From contig URKO01000013.1 of assembly GCA_900548415.1 (NCBI GenBank), positions 1 to 10,871 of the forward strand: DNA of 10,871 nt, given 5' to 3'. The position numbers and the translations under genes are program-made. Shown in pieces: positions 1 to 6,863 of this stretch (the first letter of the stretch is position 1; each line of letters begins with the position of its first letter). Origin of the DNA: an uncultured Porphyromonas sp. Lineage in GTDB: Bacteria; Bacteroidota; Bacteroidia; Bacteroidales; Porphyromonadaceae. Under the pieces are notes generated by a model. It saw only the letters and a program-made list of their open reading frames with translations, did no database searches and was not told where the DNA came from.

Positions 1-140
1 AATGATGAAAAGCACTATGCCGTAGTTTAGGCTTGCTCACGGGTTATTCGCTCCTTCTCTACAATGACAATAGAGGACTTCCTTCTTGAGAAATTGCATT
101 AGTGGAAGGAATGTGCGGGCGGTGAGTGCCGCGCTCGTTA

Positions 141-172
141 TTTGTGTAGTAGCTGAGGATTTATTACTTTTG
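141..172 (+). promoter_or_regulatory. Bacteroidetes-type housekeeping promoter of efp
   Basis: A -33 element TTTG (141-144) is followed after exactly 20 bp by a -7 element TACTTTTG (165-172). This matches the known Bacteroidetes primary sigma (sigma-ABfr) consensus TTTG-N19-21-TAnnTTTG at every fixed position. Transcription would start near 178-180, which leaves an untranslated leader of about 30 nt before the efp ATG at 210. No Shine-Dalgarno sequence is visible in that leader, as is usual in this phylum. It is the clearest promoter in the window. Confidence 0.8.
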
Positions 173-209
173 CACCGATAAGTAACTTCACAGAATAGAC
201 AAATAGTAT

Positions 210-776
210 ATGGCTACAACAGCTGACTTTCGCAATGGCATGTGCCTAGACATTGATGGGCAGTACTACTTCATCGTAGAGTTTCTCCATGTTAAGCCTG
301 GCAAGGGTCCTGCATTCGTTCGCACGAAGCTGCGCAATGTTGCTACGGGTCGCATCATCGACAAGACGTGGAATAGTGGTGTCAAGGTAGAGGAGGTGCG
401 CATCGAGCGTCGTCCCTATCAGTATCTCTACAATGATGATATGGGCTACCACTTTATGCACCCTGAGACATTTGACCAGATCGCTATCAATGGCGAGCTG
501 ATCGAGGGTGTCCGCTTCCTCAAGGAGGGCGATATGGTCGAGGCAATGGTACATGCTGAGAGCGAGACCGTGCTGACCTGCGAGCTACCAGCACACGTCG
601 ATCTGCGCATCAGCCATACGGAGCCTGGTATCAAGGGCGATACGGCGACCAATAGTCTCAAGCCGGCAACCGTCGAGACGGGTGCTGAGATCCGCGTACC
701 GCTCTTTATCAATCAGGACGATGTGGTCACGGTAGATACGCGTGACGGCTCTTACGTAGGGCGTGTCAAGGAGTAA
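210..776 (+). CDS. efp: Translation elongation factor P (EF-P)
   Basis: EF-P binds the ribosome between the P and E sites and rescues ribosomes stalled on consecutive prolines by promoting peptide-bond formation. The 188-aa length is normal for the family. The KOW-like domain I covers about residues 1-64 and carries the tip loop with PGKGPAF (30-36). Lys32 lies at the position that is post-translationally modified in many EF-Ps (Lys34 in E. coli, beta-lysylated by EpmA). Domains II (about 65-127) and III (about 128-188) follow, with the C-terminal signature around [13 protein letters not shown]. Having Lys rather than Arg at the tip argues against EarP-type rhamnosylation. No modifying enzyme is encoded nearby, so the modification state is unknown. 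The ATG at 210 is supported by the strong promoter about 40 bp upstream and by family alignment starting at the N-terminus. The gene appears to be transcribed alone, since a stable hairpin and a 310-bp gap follow. Confidence 0.97.
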   Translation: MATTADFRNGMCLDIDGQYYFIVEFLHVKPGKGPAFVRTKLRNVATGRIIDKTWNSGVKVEEVRIERRPYQYLYNDDMGYHFMHPETFDQIAINGELIEGVRFLKEGDMVEAMVHAESETVLTCELPAHVDLRISHTEPGIKGDTATNSLKPATVETGAEIRVPLFINQDDVVTVDTRDGSYVGRVKE

Positions 777-830
777 GCGACACTAGCACATATTAATTCC
801 TCAAGCAGTTGCCCCTAGAGGCGATGCTGC

Positions 831-871
831 AGAAGCCGTGTAGTTCTATCGATCAGAGCTGCATGGCTTCT
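831..871 (+). other. Long RNA hairpin downstream of efp (possible terminator or 3'-end stem)
   Basis: Positions 831-847 pair with 855-871 across all 17 positions: 14 Watson-Crick pairs and three G-U wobbles (838/864, 841/861, 844/858). The loop is the heptamer ATCGATC (848-854). The wobbles are G-U only when the + strand is transcribed; on the other strand they become A-C mismatches. This favours an RNA function for the efp-side transcript. The stem begins 54 bp after the efp stop. No U-tract follows, so a classical intrinsic terminator is not fully supported; a 3'-end-stabilising stem or the outer part of a larger element are alternatives. The pairing is directly visible; the role is inferred. 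Confidence 0.6.
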
Positions 872-885
872 CCGAATATACCGCA

Positions 886-1062
886 GGAGACTATTGCATA
901 AAGGCGAATCGCTGTGTTGCTTTCGGGATTCGGCTTCGGTCACATACGGATGTATGCTCCCTTCAGACCTCACCCTCAGCGCCTTGCGCTTCATCCTTTC
1001 TGCAAAGTCTAGACAATCTTGCTTGCAAGATTGTGAGACTGTTGACTTTTGCAACAGTCTCC
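886..1062. mobile_element. MITE-like non-coding element with imperfect terminal inverted repeats
   Basis: The left end reads GGAGACTATTGCATAA (886-901) and the right end, read on the - strand, GGAGACTGTTGCAAAA (1062-1047). They agree at 14 of 16 positions and enclose about 177 bp. The interior is dense in small palindromes: CATAC-GGAT-GTATG (943-956), AGCGC-CTT-GCGCT (978-990), GTCTAGAC (1007-1014) and two strong hairpins at 1013-1060. No transposase is encoded; the open frames on both strands have no recognisable domain. Such a short palindromic element with terminal repeats fits a miniature inverted-repeat transposable element, a class known in Porphyromonas genomes. The GGAGACT..TTGCA ends recall insertion-sequence ends I associate with Bacteroidetes, but that is from memory. 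I see no convincing target-site duplication. Alternatives are a non-mobile structured intergenic repeat or a regulatory RNA. Confidence 0.5.
1013..1060. repeat. Two adjacent perfect hairpins upstream of malQ
   Basis: The first is a 10-bp perfect inverted repeat, ACAATCTTGC (1013-1022) with GCAAGATTGT (1025-1034), around a 2-nt spacer. The second, starting one base later, is a 9-bp perfect inverted repeat, AGACTGTTG (1036-1044) with CAACAGTCT (1052-1060), around ACTTTTG. The outer arm of the second hairpin is also the right terminal repeat of the MITE-like element, so its end is itself folded. The pair lies 27 bp upstream of the malQ ATG, where it could act as an attenuator, a protein-binding site or the transposon end. 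The pairing is certain; the function is unknown. Confidence 0.7.
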
Positions 1063-1086
1063 GTAGAGGTGACACTATAATATAAT

Positions 1087-2904
1087 ATGAGTCAGATGCC
1101 CCGTCAGGCTGGGATAGCCGTTCCCCTCTTTAGTCTGCGTCGCCACGGCGATGCGGGCTGTGGTGACTTTGCCGCTCTGGAGGCCTTTGCGCCAGTGGCT
1201 GAGCGGATGGGGATGCGCATCATACAGTTGCTCCCGCTGGAAGACACCACCCTCTATGGCGATAGTCGCGACTCTTATCCCTATCGGCCGATAGCCTCTA
1301 CGGTCCTCAACCCGATCTACATAGCGGTGGATCAGCTTCCCCCGCTGGCGGACCAGCAGCTGGAGCAGGAGCTGCGTGCGGAGGCTGAGCGGCTCAGTGC
1401 GCAAAAGACCTTCGACTATACGGCGGTGTGGCAACTCAAGCGACGCTGGCTGTGGGCTTCCTTTACGGAGCAGGCGGACGCTTCGCCATACTTCACCGAT
1501 ATGATCAATCGCTATGTAGGGTTGACTGACAACAAACCTTCTTGTCATAGCATGCCTATCTGGCACTACTGGGTCTGTATGCGTATGGCGCTAGACCTAT
1601 TGCCCGACCTCAATCGTGAGGAGTGGGACTTCTGGGACGAGATGAAGCGGGTCAAGGAGCTGGAGCAGGAAAATAAGCGTTTAGTCGCCCGTACGGGCAA
1701 CTTCTACGTTTACTGCTACATGGTGGCGCAGCGACAGATGCGCCGTGCCGTGGCAACGATTCGTCAGCACGGGCTAGCACTCATGGGAGACCTGCCCGTA
1801 GGGGTAGATCCGCATGCAGCGGACACGATTGCTTATCCACGCAAATTTAACAAGCGACTCTCTTGCGGAGCTCCTCCCGACTACTTCTCTCCAGATGGGC
1901 AGAACTGGGGTATCGTAACCTGTCGCAGGAATTGGAAAACGCTATGGCGTGAGCGCTTTGACTATCTAGAGCGCTTCTATGATTACCTGCGCGTGGATCA
2001 TGTGCTGGGCTTCTTCCGTATGTGGTCCATACCACGTGACGGGCGCTCTGGGATGCTGGGCTACTTTCTTCCCTCACGACGCTACTTGAAGCGGGAGATC
2101 GCCAAGCTAGGGCTCGCCGAGACGCTACGACCGGAGTGGATAGCGCCGAGCAAAAAGCCTGTGACGACGCAAGAGGTGCTCTGGATCGAACGTCTCGATG
2201 CGGGCTACGTGCCGCGCTACGATGTGGCGAGTACTGCGCCCTTTGCAAAGCTGTCGCCCGATCTGCAGGAGCGTATGCGGGCTGTCTGCGAGAAGTATTA
2301 TTATGGTGGCAATGAAGAGTTGTGGCGCGAGCGTGGACTGGAGCGTCTAACCTTCCTGAAGTCCTTGACTTCAATCCATCTTTGTGCCGAGGACTTGGGG
2401 ATGGTCCCTCAGTGTGTCTACCCCGTCCTAGAGGAGCTCGGCATCCTCAAGCTATACGTGGAGCGCATGCCGAAGAGTGCCGGCATCGAGTTTGAGGCAG
2501 CACCCTACTTCTCCGAGGATAGTGTCGGCACCACCTCGACGCACGACTGTGCGCCACTACGCCTCTGGTGGGCGGAAGACGCTGCGCGGTCTCGACGCTA
2601 CTACGACTACTTCCTCACTGACTACGGCGTCCCCTACGATACCACGCTCACGCCCGAGCTGGCAGAGATCATCGTGCGCCGGCACTTAGAGAGTCCCTCA
2701 CGACTCTGCATACTGCCGTTGCAAGACTGGCTAGCCCTGAGCCCCGAGCACTGCGCCACGGTCGATCCTCATAGCGAGCAGATCAACGACCCGAGCAATC
2801 CCCATCATGTCTGGTGCTATCGTATGCCTAGCCATGTCGAGGAGCTCCCCGACGACTGGATACGACAGCTTCGCCAGATGATCGCAGAGACGCATCGGCT
2901 GTAA
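1087..2904 (+). CDS. malQ: 4-alpha-glucanotransferase (amylomaltase, GH77)
   Basis: MalQ cleaves an alpha-1,4-glucan and transfers the released segment to another glucan or glucose, recycling short maltodextrins in cytoplasmic starch, maltose or glycogen metabolism. GH77 landmarks appear in order: the opening AGIAVPLFSLR (8-18), QLLPLEDT with DSYPYR (47-67), GDLPVGVDPHAADT (234-247), PPDYFSPDGQNWG (263-275), the nucleophile region RVDHVLGFFR with Asp304, CAEDLG with the acid/base Glu435, and STHD with the third carboxylate Asp487. QDWL (546-549) and EQINDPS (564-570) close the barrel. The length of 605 aa covers a whole catalytic domain but lacks the N-terminal starch-binding (CBM20-type) modules of many Bacteroidetes MalQs. 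The ATG at 1087 is the first possible start, because an in-frame TAA lies at 1078-1080; an ATG at 1096 is the alternative. The upstream spacer holds a MITE-like element, and the DUF4954 gene follows after 61 bp on the same strand. Confidence 0.93.
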   Translation: MSQMPRQAGIAVPLFSLRRHGDAGCGDFAALEAFAPVAERMGMRIIQLLPLEDTTLYGDSRDSYPYRPIASTVLNPIYIAVDQLPPLADQQLEQELRAEAERLSAQKTFDYTAVWQLKRRWLWASFTEQADASPYFTDMINRYVGLTDNKPSCHSMPIWHYWVCMRMALDLLPDLNREEWDFWDEMKRVKELEQENKRLVARTGNFYVYCYMVAQRQMRRAVATIRQHGLALMGDLPVGVDPHAADTIAYPRKFNKRLSCGAPPDYFSPDGQNWGIVTCRRNWKTLWRERFDYLERFYDYLRVDHVLGFFRMWSIPRDGRSGMLGYFLPSRRYLKREIAKLGLAETLRPEWIAPSKKPVTTQEVLWIERLDAGYVPRYDVASTAPFAKLSPDLQERMRAVCEKYYYGGNEELWRERGLERLTFLKSLTSIHLCAEDLGMVPQCVYPVLEELGILKLYVERMPKSAGIEFEAAPYFSEDSVGTTSTHDCAPLRLWWAEDAARSRRYYDYFLTDYGVPYDTTLTPELAEIIVRRHLESPSRLCILPLQDWLALSPEHCATVDPHSEQINDPSNPHHVWCYRMPSHVEELPDDWIRQLRQMIAETHRL

Positions 2905-2965
2905 GCGTGTCATCTCACTTTTCTCTCCCCAAACTACTAACAATAATTCCCCCTACAGATACTCT

Positions 2966-4957
2966 ATGCGAAAGCTTAATACAAAAGAGATCAAACAGCT
3001 CACGGAGCAAGGGTGCCAAGCGCAAGACTGGTCCCTAGTGCGCGTTCATAAATACTTCGATGCTAGTCGCTGTCAGCAGGTTCACTTCATCGGACAGTGC
3101 GAGATAGGCGACAATCGTGGTGGTCGCCCCTCCGAGGAGGAGCCGAGCTACGACGAGCCCTACCGCCTGGCGCACGCTAAGCTAGTCAACTGTACCATCG
3201 GCGACCGAGTCATCATCGACGGTGTGCGGGACTGCATCTCGCATTACGACATCGGTGACGATGTGGTGATCCACGACATAGCAGCTCTCAAGGTAACGGG
3301 CGAGACCGCCTTTGGCAATGGCACCCTCGTTGAGGTGCTCAACGAGACGGGTGGTCGTGAGGTGCCTATCTGCGACATCCTGACCGCTCAGACCGCTTAC
3401 ATGCTGGCGATGTATCGCCACGACAAGGAGCTGCAGGCAGCACTCTCTAAGCTCGTCGAGGAGTATACAGCCTCCGTGCGGTCGGATCGTGGTACCATCG
3501 GGGAGTCTTCTCAGATCAGGCATTGCGGTCTGATGACCAATATCAAGGTGGGCCCCCACAGCTCTATCATCGGTGCCTCGGTGCTAGAGAATGGCTCGGT
3601 CAATAGTACGGCCCTGAGCCCCACAAAGGTTGGCTACGGAGTGATCTGTCGGGACTTTATCTTTTCTGCTGGCAGCGTGGTTGCTGACGGCTCCAACGTC
3701 TCCCGCTGTTTCGTCGGTCAGGGTTGTTCGGTCACCCACCTCTTCAGCGCACATGACTCGCTCTTCTTTGCCAATTGTCAGTGCGAAAATGGGGAGGCTT
3801 GTGCCGTCTTTGCGGGACCCTTTACCGTCACGATGCACAAGAGTAGTCTGCTGATCGCTGGTTACTACTCCTTCCTCAATGCGGGCAGTGGCTCTAACCA
3901 GAGCAACCACCTGTACAAGCTCGGCCCCATTCACCAGGGCGTCGTAGAGCGTGGTAGCAAGACCACCTCCGACTCCTATATCTTGTGGCCTTCGCGCATC
4001 GGTGCTTTTAGCCTGATCATGGGGCGTCATGTGGATCATATTGACTCGTCAGACTTCCCCTTCTCCTATATTATAGAGAATGACAACCAGACCTACCTCG
4101 TGCCAGGCACCAACCTGCGTAGCGTCGGTACCATCCGTGATACCAAGAAGTGGCCTAAGCGAGATAAGCGTCACCCGGACGAAAAGCTCGACTGCATCAA
4201 CTACAACCTCCTCTCGCCCTATACGGTCGGTAAAATGTACAAGGGGTGGCACAAGCTCAAAGCACTGGAGACGCACCTCGGCAGCTCCAATGCGACCTAT
4301 ATCTATCACGACATGCACATCCGTCACAGCTCTCTCGTCAAGGGGTGTCGCTACTACGAGATGGGTATCGTCAAGTTCCTCGGCAACTCCCTCATCCAGC
4401 GTATCCAGGACCAAGCTCCCAAGAGCAAGCGTGAGCTAGTTACCTGCCTGCCGCCTACCAGCAATGAGGGGCTCTCGGACTGGCTCGACCTAGCGGGTAT
4501 GATCGCTCCACGTCGCCTCGTGCGCAATCTGATCAAGCAGATCAAAGAGGGGCAGCTCAAGACGCTCGACGAGGTCAACGTCGCCATCCGCTCGATACAT
4601 AGTCGCTACTACGAGATCGAGTGGCACTGGGCATACGATCTGCTCTTGCGTTGGTACGACATCGCCGCCAAGGATCTGACCGTGGAGCGAGCCATACAGA
4701 TCATCCAGGAGTGGCAAGAGACCGTCATAGAGCTAGACGAGTATCTGCTCAAGGATGCTCACAAGGAGTTTGAGATGCTCACGCAGGTCGGCTTCGGCAT
4801 AGACCTCGACGGCGATCACAACCGTCGTATCGACTTCGAGCAGGTGCGCGGCAACTATGAGGACAACGCCTTCGTCGCAGAGGTGCACGACCACATACGT
4901 CGCAAGAAGCTCCTCGGCGAAACAATCCTCGCGCAGATCGACGCCCTCCCCGAGTGA
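2966..4957 (+). CDS. DUF4954-type left-handed beta-helix protein of unknown function
   Basis: I recognise this as the large conserved Bacteroidetes protein carried in databases as DUF4954; its substrate is not known to me. The 663-aa chain has a short N-terminal segment, then hexapeptide-repeat-like sequence typical of left-handed beta-helices. One set spans about 70-125 (CTIGDRVIIDGVRDCISHYDIGD) and a long set about 175-370 (TNIKVGPHSSIIGASVLENGS, KVGYGVICRDFIFSAGSVVADGS, SRCFVGQGCSV). This fold is typical of acyl- and nucleotidyl-sugar transferases. The central part is rich in Asn, His and Ser (NAGSGSNQSNHLYKLG, 306-320) and could form an active or binding site. The C-terminal third (about 490-663) is predicted to be helical and highly charged. 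No signal peptide or membrane segment is seen, so it is probably cytosolic. It follows malQ by 61 bp and may be co-transcribed; a sugar-related role is only a guess. Confidence 0.85.
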   Translation: MRKLNTKEIKQLTEQGCQAQDWSLVRVHKYFDASRCQQVHFIGQCEIGDNRGGRPSEEEPSYDEPYRLAHAKLVNCTIGDRVIIDGVRDCISHYDIGDDVVIHDIAALKVTGETAFGNGTLVEVLNETGGREVPICDILTAQTAYMLAMYRHDKELQAALSKLVEEYTASVRSDRGTIGESSQIRHCGLMTNIKVGPHSSIIGASVLENGSVNSTALSPTKVGYGVICRDFIFSAGSVVADGSNVSRCFVGQGCSVTHLFSAHDSLFFANCQCENGEACAVFAGPFTVTMHKSSLLIAGYYSFLNAGSGSNQSNHLYKLGPIHQGVVERGSKTTSDSYILWPSRIGAFSLIMGRHVDHIDSSDFPFSYIIENDNQTYLVPGTNLRSVGTIRDTKKWPKRDKRHPDEKLDCINYNLLSPYTVGKMYKGWHKLKALETHLGSSNATYIYHDMHIRHSSLVKGCRYYEMGIVKFLGNSLIQRIQDQAPKSKRELVTCLPPTSNEGLSDWLDLAGMIAPRRLVRNLIKQIKEGQLKTLDEVNVAIRSIHSRYYEIEWHWAYDLLLRWYDIAAKDLTVERAIQIIQEWQETVIELDEYLLKDAHKEFEMLTQVGFGIDLDGDHNRRIDFEQVRGNYEDNAFVAEVHDHIRRKKLLGETILAQIDALPE

Positions 4958-4960
4958 GAT

Positions 4961-5002
4961 TTAGAGATTAGAGGTTAGAGATTAGAAGTTAGAGATTAGA
5001 GG
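4961..5002. repeat. Six tandem TTAGAGA-like heptamers between converging genes
   Basis: Six uninterrupted 7-bp units follow one another in register: TTAGAGA, TTAGAGG, TTAGAGA, TTAGAAG, TTAGAGA, TTAGAGG. They start 3 bp after the stop of the DUF4954 gene and end 21 bp before the stop of topB, so they fill most of the convergent spacer. A 10-bp palindrome CCTCTAGAGG (5007-5016) follows, and one further TTAGAAG (5024-5030) overlaps the topB stop. The same heptamers recur at 9891-9910. Alternating GA/GG/AG endings suggest expansion by units with later substitution. There is no U-tract, so termination here is not evident. Confidence 0.9.
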
Positions 5003-5023
5003 GGAGCCTCTAGAGGACTTTAG

Positions 5024-6853
5024 TTAGAAGCCTCGCACCTCAGAGACGAGCGTGGAGACCTGTGCTTTGAGTTCGTTGAGAAACTGCCCTGGGTCGTACT
5101 CCCGACTCTCTATCTGTCGTAGCTTGAGCTCCCAGCGCCCCGTCAGCTCGGCACTCTTGAGCAGGGGATCTTGTATTGACTCGATCAGCTGTATGCCAGC
5201 CGGTGTAGCGCGTAGCGACTTGCCCTCACGAACTATGTAGCCTCGCTTGAAGAGCGTCTCGATGATAGCAGCGCGTGTGGAGGGGCGACCGATGCCGTTC
5301 ATCTTAAGCGCATCTCGTAGCTCCTCATCCTCGACTCCCTTGCCTGCCGTCTCCATAGCACGTAGGAGCGTCGCCTCGGTGTAGTAGCGGGGTGGTGTAG
5401 AGGTGCTCTCACGTATCGATGGCTCGTGCGGTCCCGACTCGCCCTCCTTAAAGGGGGGGAGTGTCTGCTCCTTGTCCTTCTCCTTGTCTTTACCACCCTC
5501 TGTGGTGTCGTCTCCCTCCTTACCACTGTCGGGCTTGAGTACCTCGCGCCATCCCTCCACGAGTATCGTCTTGCCTGAGGCGCGCAGTGGGTACTCCTCG
5601 ACGGTAGCGCGTACGGTGGTCGTCGAGACCTTAGCATCGGGATAGAAGGCGGCTATGTAGCGCAGTGCCACGAGGAGGTAGATCTGCTCCTCATCGGGTG
5701 TGAGTCCGCTGCTCAGCTGTCCTGTCGGGATGATCGCATGGTGGTCGGTGATCTTCTTATTGTCAAAGACCTTCTTGCTCTTTTTCAGCGGCTTGCCACT
5801 GCTCAGTAACGGTGCGATGAAGCCCCCGAGAGCCGCATGCCGCGCGATGCCTTGGAGTGTCTCTCCCACTTTAGGGTATTGGTCTTCGGGTAGGAAGGTG
5901 GTGTCGACACGTGGGTAGGTAGTCACCTTCTTCTCGTAGAGAGACTGTATGAGTCGGAGCGTCTGCTCAGCCGTGTAGCCAAACTTCTTATTTGCCTCCA
6001 CCTGTAGGGAGGTGAGGTCGAAGAGTCGTGGCGGGTACTCCGTCGACTTCTTCTGCTCGACCGCCTGCACGACGAGTGGCTCCTTAGCGATTCGCTCGAT
6101 CAGCTCCTCAACCTGCTGTCGCTCGGCAAAGGTCACCTCGACCTCTTGCGTTGTGTCTGCCCTAAAGAGCGTCCCCCGGTAAGTGGTCTGCATCTCGTAG
6201 GTTGTGACTGGTACGAAGCTCTCTATCTCCGCTTGTCTGTCAACGACCAGTGCCAGTGTCGGGGTCTGCACACGACCTACTGAGCGCACACCTCGCTGCC
6301 GACCGCCATAGCGATCTGTGAGGGTGTAGAGACGTGTCCCGTTGATCCCTAGGAGCCAGTCGCCGATGGCTCGCGCCAAGCCAGCGTAGTAGAGCGTGTC
6401 TAGCTCTTTGCTGGGGCGCAAGTTGGCAAAGCCCTCGCGAATTGACTGGTCCGTCAGCGAAGAGATCCAGAGACGCTCCACGGGACAGGTGCAACCCGCT
6501 AGTTGGAGCACCCAGCGCTGTATCAGCTCACCCTCTTGGCCCGCATCGCCGCAGTTGATCACACGCTCAGCTTGCGAGACCAACTCTTGGATAATGGCAA
6601 ACTGCCGCTCGATGTGCTCCTCCTGGATCAGCTTGATGCCGAAGCGCTCTGGGATCATCGGCAGCGAAGCTAGTCGCCATCCCTGCCAACTGGTCTGGTA
6701 GTCCTCTGGCTCCTTGAGTGTGCAGAGGTGACCATAGGTCCAGGTGACCGCATAGCCATTGCCCTCGATATAGCCCGAGCGAGCCGTAGAGGCTCCGAGT
6801 ATCTTGGCTATGTCACGCGCTACGGACGGTTTCTCAGCTATGCAGACGATCAT
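5024..6853 (-). CDS. topB: DNA topoisomerase III (type IA topoisomerase)
   Basis: This enzyme relaxes or decatenates DNA by cutting one strand through a 5'-phosphotyrosine and passing another strand. The Toprim domain (about 1-150) opens with MIVCIAEKPSVARDIA, including the conserved Glu7. The metal-binding motif at 102-109 is GDAGQEGE, so the classical DxDxE appears as Asp103, Gly105 and Glu107. SVGRVQTPTLALV (191-203) and YPPRLFDLTSLQ (273-284) are strong family blocks. The likely catalytic tyrosine is Tyr313 in TTYPRVDTTFL, followed by TDHHAIIPTG (369-378) and NGIGRPSTRAAIIETL (519-534). A charged, low-complexity stretch (about 441-463, rich in Lys, Glu, Asp and Gly) lies in a probable surface loop. 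The 609-aa length is somewhat short, and no C-terminal zinc ribbon is seen. The start is 10 bp after the prfB stop, suggesting co-transcription. Nothing nearby points to a conjugative element, so this looks like the chromosomal copy. Confidence 0.95.
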   Translation of the reverse strand: MIVCIAEKPSVARDIAKILGASTARSGYIEGNGYAVTWTYGHLCTLKEPEDYQTSWQGWRLASLPMIPERFGIKLIQEEHIERQFAIIQELVSQAERVINCGDAGQEGELIQRWVLQLAGCTCPVERLWISSLTDQSIREGFANLRPSKELDTLYYAGLARAIGDWLLGINGTRLYTLTDRYGGRQRGVRSVGRVQTPTLALVVDRQAEIESFVPVTTYEMQTTYRGTLFRADTTQEVEVTFAERQQVEELIERIAKEPLVVQAVEQKKSTEYPPRLFDLTSLQVEANKKFGYTAEQTLRLIQSLYEKKVTTYPRVDTTFLPEDQYPKVGETLQGIARHAALGGFIAPLLSSGKPLKKSKKVFDNKKITDHHAIIPTGQLSSGLTPDEEQIYLLVALRYIAAFYPDAKVSTTTVRATVEEYPLRASGKTILVEGWREVLKPDSGKEGDDTTEGGKDKEKDKEQTLPPFKEGESGPHEPSIRESTSTPPRYYTEATLLRAMETAGKGVEDEELRDALKMNGIGRPSTRAAIIETLFKRGYIVREGKSLRATPAGIQLIESIQDPLLKSAELTGRWELKLRQIESREYDPGQFLNELKAQVSTLVSEVRGF

Positions 6854-6863
6854 AGAGGGTCAC

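Noticed and set aside
1..30. Frame 1 reads NDEKHYAVV followed by a TAG stop, as if it were the tail of an upstream gene.
   Set aside because: Nine codons are too few to support a gene, and other frames are equally possible. No family can be recognised.
79..134. Short inverted repeats in the leader (TTCCTTC/GAAGGAA at 79-111 and GCGG/CCGC at 115-132).
   Set aside because: The arms are only 7 and 4 bp with long loops, which is expected by chance.
1076..1081. TATAAT just upstream of the malQ ATG.
   Set aside because: This resembles an E. coli -10 box, but the Bacteroidetes consensus is TAnnTTTG, no matching -33 box exists, and it would imply a leaderless start.
815..1085. Open frames on both strands (about 86 aa on - and 63 aa on +) across the efp-malQ spacer.
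   Set aside because: They run through the palindromic element, have no recognisable domain, and conflict with the repeat structure; likely spurious.
4799..4846. EF-hand-like DLDGDHNRRIDFE (613-625) near the end of the DUF4954 protein.
   Set aside because: Two extra residues break the 12-residue EF-hand loop spacing, so the calcium-binding geometry does not fit.
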